A stretch of DNA of 34,769 nt from Rhodocyclaceae bacterium (GTDB lineage: Bacteria > Pseudomonadota > Gammaproteobacteria > Burkholderiales > Usitatibacteraceae). The notes under the pieces are model-generated. The model was not told the origin of the DNA. It saw nothing but the letters and a program-made list of their open reading frames with translations, and did no database searches. The stretch spans positions 1 through 34,769 of the forward strand of contig JADCIX010000074.1 in the NCBI GenBank assembly GCA_020247545.1, read 5' to 3'. Of this stretch, positions 26,068 to 33,490 are shown one piece after another (within the stretch, counting starts at the first letter, position 1; each line of letters begins with the position of its first letter). The position numbers and the translations under genes are program-made.

Positions 26068-26267
26068 CAAAACAACAAAGCCACCCTTGCGGTGGCTTTG
26101 TTGTTTGGGTGAGTCGGTGTGGATGAGACCCCGCCTTCGGGTTCGACTAAGGTCAGTCCGGTGGACTGGCCTTGGACGCACAAACGCAGTGAGTGCGGTC
26201 CTGAGCGCTAGCGAAGGATGCTGGGATCGCCCAAAGCGATACCAGCACATTCCCGCCGGCTCCACCA
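26068..26267 (+). repeat. Array unit 3
   Basis: Same plan as unit 1. The lower hairpin has its changes in the loop and at the internal mismatch (CGCCCAAAGCG in place of CGCTTTAAGCG). The final tmRNA-end copy at 26249-26267 is not followed by a further terminator. Confidence 0.85.
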
Positions 26268-26279
26268 ACAGCGTCCCCC

Positions 26280-27287
26280 CTACCCCAACACCGTCTTTGC
26301 CACATACGCATACAACGGTATTCCAACCAGAATATTCAGCGGAAATGTAATCCCTAGCGACAGCCCGAAGTAGAGCGACGGGTTCGCCTCCGGGATTGCG
26401 TACCTCAGGACGGCCGGTACAACAATGTACGAAGCGCTGGCCGAGAGCACCATTAGGATGGCCACATCGGCTGCGCTCATGCCAAGCATGGCACCGAGTA
26501 GTAATGCCAGACCCGCGTGCACCAGCGGGCCGACTGCTGCATAGGCGATAAGCACCGGCGAACTCTTGCGCGCATCAGCAAAATTTCGCGCGACCATCAG
26601 GCCCATATCGAGCAGGAAAAACGCCAGCATGCCCTTAAACAAATCCCCGGAGAACGGCTGCATCATTGTGCGGCCAGCCTCTCCGCTGATATAGCCTACC
26701 GCCATCGCGCCGAGCAGGAGCAAGTGTGCGCCGTCGGTAAATGATTCCTTCAGTATTTTTCCTACAGAAGGGTCATTTCCACTACCAACGCCGCCCAGCG
26801 CCAACGTACCTCCTGCGGATACCACAACATTCGACGAACTCTGGTGGCGAAGAACATTTGCCATGAGTACAGCCATGATGATCGCTGGAGACTCCATGAC
26901 AACCATGGCGACCGCCATATAGCCGCCAGGCTGCATATTACTTGCCTCAAGAAACTGCGTGGCCGTCACAAACGTAACGGCGCTAACCGAGCCGTAAGCC
27001 GCAGCCACTGCAGCAGCATCAAATTTAGCAATCCGGTTCCTCAGAAAGGCATAGCCTAATGCTGGTACCAGGAACGCCATAAAAATTGCCGCGCCAAGTG
27101 CAATTGCCGCGGTATCTGTCATACCCGACCTGGCCATGGCAAAACCGCCTTTTAGACCGAGCGCCATCAGTAGGTACATTGATAGAAATTTTGCAATCGA
27201 CGGCGGTATTTCGAGATTAGATTTAACCGCGCCGGCGAAGATACCGACGAGGAAAAACAAAATTGCAGGATCGATTAAATTTTGCAT
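26280..27287 (-). CDS. SbtA-family sodium-dependent bicarbonate transporter
   Basis: The product has 335 residues from the ATG at 27287, preceded by AAGGGAATC. It belongs to the SbtA/DUF897 family (PF05982), inner-membrane permeases that in cyanobacteria import bicarbonate with sodium. About ten hydrophobic segments form two halves around a central hydrophilic stretch (RHQSSSNVV...GNDPSVGKILKESF). Family marks are AAAYGSVSAVTF, VVMESPAIIMAVL and SASASYIVVPAVLRYAIPEANPSLY. No SbtB (PII-like) gene is adjacent. Outside autotrophs the substrate is less certain; supply of bicarbonate to carboxylases is a reasonable guess. Confidence 0.88.
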   Translation of the reverse strand: MQNLIDPAILFFLVGIFAGAVKSNLEIPPSIAKFLSMYLLMALGLKGGFAMARSGMTDTAAIALGAAIFMAFLVPALGYAFLRNRIAKFDAAAVAAAYGSVSAVTFVTATQFLEASNMQPGGYMAVAMVVMESPAIIMAVLMANVLRHQSSSNVVVSAGGTLALGGVGSGNDPSVGKILKESFTDGAHLLLLGAMAVGYISGEAGRTMMQPFSGDLFKGMLAFFLLDMGLMVARNFADARKSSPVLIAYAAVGPLVHAGLALLLGAMLGMSAADVAILMVLSASASYIVVPAVLRYAIPEANPSLYFGLSLGITFPLNILVGIPLYAYVAKTVLG

Positions 27288-27376
27288 GGTGATTCCCTTT
27301 TCATGGAAGACCACAGCATTTTGCGGAGCGCTACCATTTTAGTAAAATAGATTGATGTTAACGATCCGTTCTATTT
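27288..27376. promoter_or_regulatory. Divergent control region with palindrome, sbtA-like/LysR
   Basis: The 89-bp gap between the divergent genes contains ATTTTA-G-TAAAAT at 27336-27348, a palindrome of the size and AT-content expected of a LysR-type operator. GTTAAC at about 27358-27363 forms a second symmetrical element. LysR regulators usually bind such sites to control the divergent target and themselves. Promoter boxes could not be assigned. Confidence 0.5.
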
Positions 27377-28264
27377 ATGCGAACTATTGACCTCAAGCGC
27401 CTAAACTTTCACCACCTGCATTACTTCTGGGTGGTGGCGAAGGACGGCAATCTGACCCGCGCCGCTGGTCAACTGCACATTTCACAATCGGCGTTGTCCT
27501 CACAAATTCGCCGTCTGGAGGATCAACTCGGCCACGCCCTGTTTGATCGGGAAGGCCGCGCGCTGCGGCTGACCGAAGTGGGCCATGTCGTGCTCGGTTA
27601 TGCCGAGGGCATATTCAATCTGGGTCGCGAATTGATCTCATCGGTGAGCGGTGGCGAAGGCCAGGCCAGCCAGCAGCTGCGCATTGGTGCGGTTGCAACC
27701 CTATCGCGCAACTTTCTTGAAAATTTCCTGCGCCCCGCGTTCGACGATACGCAACTTCTACTTGCGCTGGAGTCGGCCAGCCTTGAGGAACTCTTAGAGC
27801 GCATGCGTGTGCACAAACTGGATCTGATTCTGTCAAACCGACCAGTGGTACCAGACATGCAACATTCGTGGCGCTGCAAGCGTATCGCCCGCCAGCCGGT
27901 TTGCCTGGTAGGCCCACCGATGAAGCGGAACCGTAAATTTCGTTTTCCTGACGATTTGCCCACCGTCAAGCTGTTGTTACCGGGCCGCAGTAGTGATATT
28001 CGCACCCAGTTTGAGCTGCTGTGTGAGGATCTGTCGATCACCGCTCGTCCATATGCAGAGGTTGACGACATGGCAATGTTGCGTTTACTCGCGCGAGATT
28101 CAGGCGGGGTCGCGCTGGTGCCGGAAGTGGTCGTCCAAGACGAACTCAAGTCGGGAGTGCTGCAAAAATACTGCGAGCTACCCAAGGTGGTTGAAAACTT
28201 CTACTCGATCACAACTGAGCGACAGTTTCAGCCGTCTGCGTTAAAGCGGCTGCTTGCCGGCTGA
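27377..28264 (+). CDS. LysR-family transcriptional regulator
   Basis: The 295 residues begin with a winged helix-turn-helix of the LysR type: LNFHHLHYFWVVAKDGNLTR, then AAGQLHISQSALSSQIRRLE and LGHALFDREGRALRLTEVG. The rest is a periplasmic-binding-like effector domain. The N-terminus (LNFHHLHYFWVVAKDGNLT) resembles NhaR-type regulators. Divergence from the SbtA-like gene suggests it controls that transporter, as CcmR/CmpR do in cyanobacteria. The effector is unknown. Confidence 0.9.
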   Translation: MRTIDLKRLNFHHLHYFWVVAKDGNLTRAAGQLHISQSALSSQIRRLEDQLGHALFDREGRALRLTEVGHVVLGYAEGIFNLGRELISSVSGGEGQASQQLRIGAVATLSRNFLENFLRPAFDDTQLLLALESASLEELLERMRVHKLDLILSNRPVVPDMQHSWRCKRIARQPVCLVGPPMKRNRKFRFPDDLPTVKLLLPGRSSDIRTQFELLCEDLSITARPYAEVDDMAMLRLLARDSGGVALVPEVVVQDELKSGVLQKYCELPKVVENFYSITTERQFQPSALKRLLAG

Positions 28265-28330
28265 CTTGTTCGACGCGGCCTGCGGATATTGGACTTAGTC
28301 CCCCGCCCTTAACATCAGCCCTTCAGCTTT

Positions 28331-28585
28331 TTACCCTTTCTGGTCGTACGATTTGAATCGATTGACTTTCGCATCGCGCAACGCCACGTGTTTGGTCCGG
28401 CGTCGGGTTACTCGTTTCCGCCAAAGCTCAAACGATTGGCGCTTGAGGTTGCTGCGCATCAACCGAATCACGTCGGATTCCTTCAAGCCAAATTGCGCCT
28501 CAATAGCCTCAAACGGGGTGCGGTCCTCCCACGCCATTTGAATCACGCGATCCGTTGCTTGAGGGCTCAGCGCGGTACTCGCCAT
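28331..28585 (-). CDS. DUF2805/TIGR03643 family small protein
   Basis: The 84-residue product contains the family core RVIQMAWEDRTPFEAIEAQF, followed by GLKESDVIRLMR and SFELWRKRVTRRRTKHVALR. This helix-turn-helix-like, basic protein family is common in Proteobacteria and has no known function. The ATG at 28585 overlaps the stop of the upstream gene by one base; a GTG at 28588 would make a four-base overlap. It converges on the LysR gene with 66 bp between, where I see no clear terminator. Confidence 0.85.
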   Translation of the reverse strand: MASTALSPQATDRVIQMAWEDRTPFEAIEAQFGLKESDVIRLMRSNLKRQSFELWRKRVTRRRTKHVALRDAKVNRFKSYDQKG

Positions 28586-29772
28586 CACTTGCCGAACAAC
28601 CCGCGTAACTTGTTCACCGCTTCTTTGGCGTCTTTCACCGTATCAGCAGGGTTTGCTGCCGGTGGTGTGGTACCTGGTGACGCGGGCGGCACGGCGGGCT
28701 TGGATACCGCCACAGCCGCAGGCGCGGCGGCGTCCGGTCTGGCTACGCCGGGTGCGGAGGGCATACCGACTTTGCCGGTCTCCGTTGCTTGCCGCTTCGC
28801 AATCTGCGCCGCCTCTTCCTCGCGCCGCACATCATATTCAACCTTTTGCTCCAGCTCGAGCGCTTTGTTTGTGGCGACATTAATCGCCTCATTTTGCAGG
28901 GCAAATGCCGCCTTCGATTCTTCCACCGAGGGGATGTTTCCGGCGATCATTGCCTGTAACTTATTGCGATCAATCAGGCTCTTGACCTTGTCATACTGCT
29001 CAGCGCTGAACTTGGGATTACGCTCGAAGCTGGCCGAGATGCGCACCAACTTATCAGTCAACTGATTAGTCTTGGCTGTGGCGTTGCCGAACACCACTCG
29101 TTCAGCAAGGGTATCACTCACCGCTGGTGCCGCGTTCGCCTCCAGCGAAACGCTGATCGTCAGGTCCCGATTGAGCTCCATGTCAGGTTCATACTTCTTG
29201 TAAATCGCCCTCTCCTGCGGTGCCATTTTTATCGCGTAGTCATTTCGAATGGTGTAAGCCTGCCTGCTTAAGTTTTGCACCTCGTCGTACTTGGCTTTGG
29301 CGAGCTCACGGTTTTTTGCCCGCTCCGCCGCACGCCCCTCGGTGCGAAGCGCTTTCGCTTGTTCATCCAGCGCATCGACCTTCGACTGAACATCAGGTGG
29401 TAATACCTTCAAAGCGTCAATTTCCGCGCGTTGCGCCGCTTGCGCCCGACGATACTGGCGCAGCGCGTCCGCTGTAGGTTTGATGATGTACAAGGTCGAC
29501 GCACCAAAACTCACTGGGTTATTCTTGAAATCTACGCAAAATTTTGACCCCGGTGTACGAATATCCGGTGAACGCATTACCCAACCCTCTGGTGGCTGCA
29601 GGAAAGCTGTTCTCATCGCCCAAGCCGCTTTGGCAAATAGTTCCTGCTGCGCGGGCGTAGCGTCGGTTTCCTTCTTGGTGCACGCCCAGTCGGCAAACGC
29701 CGCACCGGAAGCAAACATGCAAAGCGCCCCAAACACAGCAGCTCTACCACGTTGAGTCGATCGGACTGACAT
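28585..29772 (-). CDS. Secreted coiled-coil protein, unknown function
   Basis: The product has 395 residues. An N-terminal signal peptide ends near AAFA (about residue 27), and the mature start DWACTKKE has a cysteine that may pair with the one in GSKFCVDFK. Residues about 105-165 are rich in Ala, Glu, Arg and Lys with heptad character (RRAQAAQRAEIDALK, AERAKNRELAKAKYDEVQ). A second helical stretch lies near 260-320. A Pro/Ala-rich linker leads to a short basic C-terminal helix (KEAVNKLRGLFGK). I do not recognise the family. GAAGGAGAG before the ATG is a strong ribosome site. It is translationally coupled to the DUF2805 gene. Confidence 0.75.
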   Translation of the reverse strand: MSVRSTQRGRAAVFGALCMFASGAAFADWACTKKETDATPAQQELFAKAAWAMRTAFLQPPEGWVMRSPDIRTPGSKFCVDFKNNPVSFGASTLYIIKPTADALRQYRRAQAAQRAEIDALKVLPPDVQSKVDALDEQAKALRTEGRAAERAKNRELAKAKYDEVQNLSRQAYTIRNDYAIKMAPQERAIYKKYEPDMELNRDLTISVSLEANAAPAVSDTLAERVVFGNATAKTNQLTDKLVRISASFERNPKFSAEQYDKVKSLIDRNKLQAMIAGNIPSVEESKAAFALQNEAINVATNKALELEQKVEYDVRREEEAAQIAKRQATETGKVGMPSAPGVARPDAAAPAAVAVSKPAVPPASPGTTPPAANPADTVKDAKEAVNKLRGLFGK

Positions 29773-29869
29773 GATGCTCTCCTTCTAAATTAGGGCAACA
29801 CCCCGGTGATGCATTAAACCCTCAGCCGCCAATCTTTTCGATCCCCTGATTCAGTGAGGGATGGAGTTC

Positions 29870-30811
29870 CTAAGGATCAACCCGCTCCCGCAAGAAGCTT
29901 GCAAATCGCGGCACGCCATTTTTGGTCAGTTCGCGGTAACGGTAGGTTACCGTCGCGCCGACGGCCGGAGGCTGCTTGCGTACCGCGTCGGAGAATCCCG
30001 TGCCAAGACGAAACACCACACCGTCCGGTGTCTTCACTTCCAGCGCTCCAAGCATGCCTGCAAACTTACCTTCTCCCGGCAAATGACGAAGCACCACGGC
30101 TTCGGCATCCTGCTCGGGCTTAACCTTGATGAGCACGTCACTACGGCCAACCGTGAATGGCGCATCAGCCTGATGCAGCATCAAGCCCTCGCCGCCGCCC
30201 TTCACCACTTCGTCGAGTTTCAACTTCAGCGCCAACCGATTGCCGACGCGAAAGTGCTCAACCGCCTTTAGCTGTGCAAAATTCGCACTTGCTACAACCC
30301 TCTGTATCCGCCCGACCCGCTCCTCAAAGGTCCCGATGCCGTTCGGCTGTTCAAAAATCATATAGCTAACCTGCCGCCACTCATCGTCAATTGGAATCGA
30401 CTTGCGGACGACCCCGGAAAGCTGGTCGAATTTACCCCTAGCAATCCATAACTCCCCGTCGAGCGGGGTGGCCGGCAGCTTGCTCAAAAACCAGCGCGGA
30501 GCATTGACCACGTTGCCACTTCTGAAGCGAAGCACGCTGCCATCCCAGACGGCGCGAACACCATCGTACTTCTCGCTGACGAGGTACTTGCTGACATCGA
30601 TGTTTGGCGCGAGCACGTTGGCCAGTGGAATTGGCGGCGGGCTGGGCTTTGGCGCAGCCTGGGGCACCACGGGTGTAATTCGCAGGGCGTTGGAACCGGG
30701 CACATCTGCGGCCAGCAAAGGCAAACGCGAAAAGCCTAGGGCCATGAACAACAGTAGAACAAAGGTAGTGCCAAAACTAAGCGGCCTGCGTCGCCGGGCA
30801 AACAAAGACAT
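29870..30811 (-). CDS. ligE: Periplasmic ATP-dependent DNA ligase (LigE type)
   Basis: The product is a minimal ATP-dependent DNA ligase of 313 residues. The N-terminal basic stretch and hydrophobic segment (about 10-35) form a signal peptide, so the enzyme is exported. Motif I is SEKYDGVRAVWDG, with the nucleotidyl lysine in EKYDG. Motif III is in PLDGELWIARGKFD, motif IV is GGEGLMLHQ and motif V is LIKVKP. A small OB domain ends GVPRFASFLRERVDP. Lig E enzymes seal nicks in imported or extracellular DNA in competent or biofilm-forming Proteobacteria. An N-terminal linker of about 40 residues rich in Pro is longer than the family core needs. Confidence 0.88.
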   Translation of the reverse strand: MSLFARRRRPLSFGTTFVLLLFMALGFSRLPLLAADVPGSNALRITPVVPQAAPKPSPPPIPLANVLAPNIDVSKYLVSEKYDGVRAVWDGSVLRFRSGNVVNAPRWFLSKLPATPLDGELWIARGKFDQLSGVVRKSIPIDDEWRQVSYMIFEQPNGIGTFEERVGRIQRVVASANFAQLKAVEHFRVGNRLALKLKLDEVVKGGGEGLMLHQADAPFTVGRSDVLIKVKPEQDAEAVVLRHLPGEGKFAGMLGALEVKTPDGVVFRLGTGFSDAVRKQPPAVGATVTYRYRELTKNGVPRFASFLRERVDP

Positions 30812-31101
30812 ACATCTTCTCCCATCGATATTAACTGTGGCCCGAGTTTAACCGCTGCGCTTGCGAGGAGGGTAACCAATACGGGCTAACCCAATGCTTG
30901 CAATACGCGGATGCCAACCGCTATCCCGCGCCGGGGTATCCATGCGACCAGGCGCACCGGTCTCACGCTGCGGTTGACGGCGGTATTGTGAATCTCATGT
31001 CAACTACGCCAAGGCCTGCAATCGTGGGAGAATGTCACGTCACAAATAAGGCATAAGGGAACGTCGGCCAGGACGTAAGATGCCAACATCAAGAGGTCTC
31101 G
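30812..31101. other. Divergent intergenic region ligE/cyclase
   Basis: These 290 bases hold no convincing gene. AGAGGTCTCG just before the cyclase ATG is a possible ribosome site. No clear sigma-70 boxes, repeats or terminators stand out. Confidence 0.5.
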
Positions 31102-33354
31102 ATGGAAAAGCTGAAAGCACTTTGGAAAAAGTACTTTTCGTCGGCAAACGCGATCATTCGCGTCGCGATTGGTTTGTTCATTGTGACGTTGTTCATCCTA
31201 AATGAGCGCGCTGACGAACCGCTAGAAGTTTTGAAACGCCTAGAGTTAATTGCGTACGACATGCGCCTCAAGGCGACGATGCCGAATACGATAGATCCGC
31301 GCATCGTCATCATCGATTTAGATGAAAAAAGTTTGCAGGCTGAGGGCCGCTGGCCATGGGGGCGCGACAAGGTCGCCGACCTTGTTAAAAAAACTTTTGA
31401 TGACTATGGCGTTAAGGTGCTAGGGTTCGATGTGTTTTTCGCCGAGCCAGACAGAAGCTCAGGCTTGCCTGTCCTTGAGCAACTTGCCAAAACATCACTG
31501 AAAGAGAACGCTGGCTTCTTGACGTCGCTTCAAGGACTAAAGTGCGAACTCGACTACGACGCCCGTTTTGCCGAAGAGATAAAGAAACATATAGTTGTAC
31601 TCTCGTTTGCTCCTTCCAACAATGCCGACAGATTGAGCGCGCTCACCATCGGTGACCTCCCAGCCCCGGTCTTCAAAGCTGAAACGTTCAAGCAACCAAT
31701 TTACTCGATTGCAATAGATGGATACAGCGCGAATCTGAAGATGTTCCAAGATGCTGCAGATAGTACCGGCCATATCATTCCGGATATTGACCTTGACGGC
31801 GTGCTACGGCGAGTTCCGATGATGGTTAGCTTTAAGGATGGTTACTACGAGGCATTTTCGATCTCCATCCTTCGTGCGTACTTTGACAACGAGCCCTTAA
31901 GCACGAGATTCGTTGATGATCCGCGCGCAAAAGCGAAGCAAATAGAGCAATTCCGCGTAAAGGACTCGGTGATTCCGGTAGATCTTCGGACTACAGCGTT
32001 GGTACCTTTTCGCGGACCAACGCCAATGTTTCGATACATTTCCGCGACCGATATTCTTCAGGGGAAGTTAACTAAGGGCGAACTGCAGGGAAAGATCGCG
32101 ATCGTGGGGACATCTGCGCAAGGCCTACTGGACCTTCGAAATGTGCCCGTTAACAGCATTTATCCCGGAGTCGAAGTCCATGCAAACATGTTGAGCGGCT
32201 TCCTAGACAATCGCATTAAGCAGAGACCAGAATCCGAGTCAGGAATTCGTATGCTGACCTTTATGGTCATCGGCATTCCGCTCGCTTTTGTTTTTGCGCG
32301 TGCGTCGTCTGTTACCTCAAGCATTTTGACGGCTGTCGTTTCTGCGACGCTAGTTGCATTCAATCTCTATTTGTGGAACGCAGGATACGTTTTACAAATT
32401 GCGATGCCATTGTTGCTCGTCTTCCTTCTCTACTTACTCAACATGGCCTACGGCTTCTTTATTGAAGCGCGTAGCAAGAAAGCCATCGCGGGTATTTTCG
32501 GTACGTACGTTCCGAAAGAACTGGTGGACGAAATGGCGAAGGATCCCGACGCCTACTCCACCAAGGGTGAAACACGCGAGATGACAGTGCTATTTTCGGA
32601 CGTTCGCAACTTCACATCGATCTCCGAAGGCTTGTCTGCGACAGAGCTAACTGCACTGATGAATGCGTACCTGACGGAGATGACCAAAACTATTCAGACC
32701 GAACGCGGCACGATCGACAAGTACATTGGTGACGCCATCATGGCATTTTGGGGTGCGCCAGTGAAAGACGCTCAACACGCAGAACACGCGCTGAAGTCCG
32801 CCATTGCTATGCAGCAACAATTAGAGGACATCGCGCCGGACTTCATCAAACGCGGTTGGCCAAAATTGGAAATTGGCATCGGCCTCAACTGTGGCCCGAT
32901 GAACGTCGGCGATATGGGCTCGGCCTTCCGGCGGGCCTACACGGTGATGGGTGATGCGGTTAACTTGGCATCGCGACTGGAAAGCCTGACCAAGGAGTAC
33001 GGCGTGGGTATCCTTGTTTCAGAAAACATCGTCGCCGCCGTTCCCGGCATGGTCTATCGCGAACTCGACCGCGTGCGGGTCAAGGGTAAGCTGGAACCGA
33101 TCACCATCTACGAGCCTGTCGGCGAGCTGGGCAAAGTGGTCGAGACCGACATCAACACGATTGATCGCTTTCATCGCGCGCTGGAACGCTACCGTCAGCA
33201 ACGTTGGGATGAGGCCGAGCAGACCATCGCCTCTCTTTCCATGGCTGACCCGGCGCGCAAAGTCTACAAAATGTATCTGGATCGTATCGCGATGCTGCGC
33301 GCGAACCCACCGGGCAAAAGCTGGGACGGCGTGTTCACGTTTACGACCAAGTAG
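31102..33354 (+). CDS. CHASE2-domain class III adenylate cyclase
   Basis: The 750-residue membrane cyclase has a first helix at about 17-34 and an extracytoplasmic CHASE2 sensor at about 40-375 (RIVIIDLDEKSLQAEGRWPW; GKIAIVGTSAQGLLDLRNVP; YPGVEVHANMLSGFLD). Three helices at about 380-450 lead to a class III cyclase domain from about 485. Metal-binding aspartates are D500 (FSDVRNF) and D544 (DKYIGD). The adenine-specifying K540 and T614 (YTVMGD), and the transition-state N621 and R625 (GDAVNLASR), are all present, so it should make cAMP. Base composition is lower in GC in the CHASE2 half than in the cyclase half. The signal sensed is unknown. Confidence 0.92.
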   Translation: MEKLKALWKKYFSSANAIIRVAIGLFIVTLFILNERADEPLEVLKRLELIAYDMRLKATMPNTIDPRIVIIDLDEKSLQAEGRWPWGRDKVADLVKKTFDDYGVKVLGFDVFFAEPDRSSGLPVLEQLAKTSLKENAGFLTSLQGLKCELDYDARFAEEIKKHIVVLSFAPSNNADRLSALTIGDLPAPVFKAETFKQPIYSIAIDGYSANLKMFQDAADSTGHIIPDIDLDGVLRRVPMMVSFKDGYYEAFSISILRAYFDNEPLSTRFVDDPRAKAKQIEQFRVKDSVIPVDLRTTALVPFRGPTPMFRYISATDILQGKLTKGELQGKIAIVGTSAQGLLDLRNVPVNSIYPGVEVHANMLSGFLDNRIKQRPESESGIRMLTFMVIGIPLAFVFARASSVTSSILTAVVSATLVAFNLYLWNAGYVLQIAMPLLLVFLLYLLNMAYGFFIEARSKKAIAGIFGTYVPKELVDEMAKDPDAYSTKGETREMTVLFSDVRNFTSISEGLSATELTALMNAYLTEMTKTIQTERGTIDKYIGDAIMAFWGAPVKDAQHAEHALKSAIAMQQQLEDIAPDFIKRGWPKLEIGIGLNCGPMNVGDMGSAFRRAYTVMGDAVNLASRLESLTKEYGVGILVSENIVAAVPGMVYRELDRVRVKGKLEPITIYEPVGELGKVVETDINTIDRFHRALERYRQQRWDEAEQTIASLSMADPARKVYKMYLDRIAMLRANPPGKSWDGVFTFTTK

Positions 33355-33490
33355 CTGTGTCTTCAAAAGATACTAAACTCATTTATTAGCGAGCACTTTC
33401 AGGCATTTTTGCTTGAAAACGCCCGTAAATATTAGAGTTTCCTGATTTGACACAAAAGCGTTTCGGCGCTGGCTCGCCCGATAATGTCGC

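Larger units (their letters stand above)
25667..26267 (+). repeat. Tandem array of three ~200-bp units, each ending in a copy of the tmRNA 3' end
   Basis: Units run 25667-25866, 25867-26067 and 26068-26267 (200, 201 and 200 bp). Each holds a terminator copy, a spacer with several hairpins, and at its end the 19 bases ATTCCCGCCGGCTCCACCA, identical to 25648-25666 of ssrA. No integrase or other protein gene is present. After the last unit the sequence passes within 12 bp into the stop of the next gene. The arrangement resembles repeated insertion at a tmRNA attachment site or slippage of a tmRNA-tail repeat. Confidence 0.95.

Noticed and set aside
25667-26267. CRISPR array
   Set aside because: The repeated units are about 200 bp and nearly identical throughout, with no short repeat/unique spacer pattern and no cas genes.
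25588-26268. Minus-strand and plus-strand open frames across the tmRNA end and the 200-bp array, containing GGAGGNRTRVRKPS-like sequence
   Set aside because: They are antisense or shadow readings of tRNA-like and hairpin sequence and recur with the repeat period. This kind of false protein is commonly annotated over tRNA and tmRNA ends.
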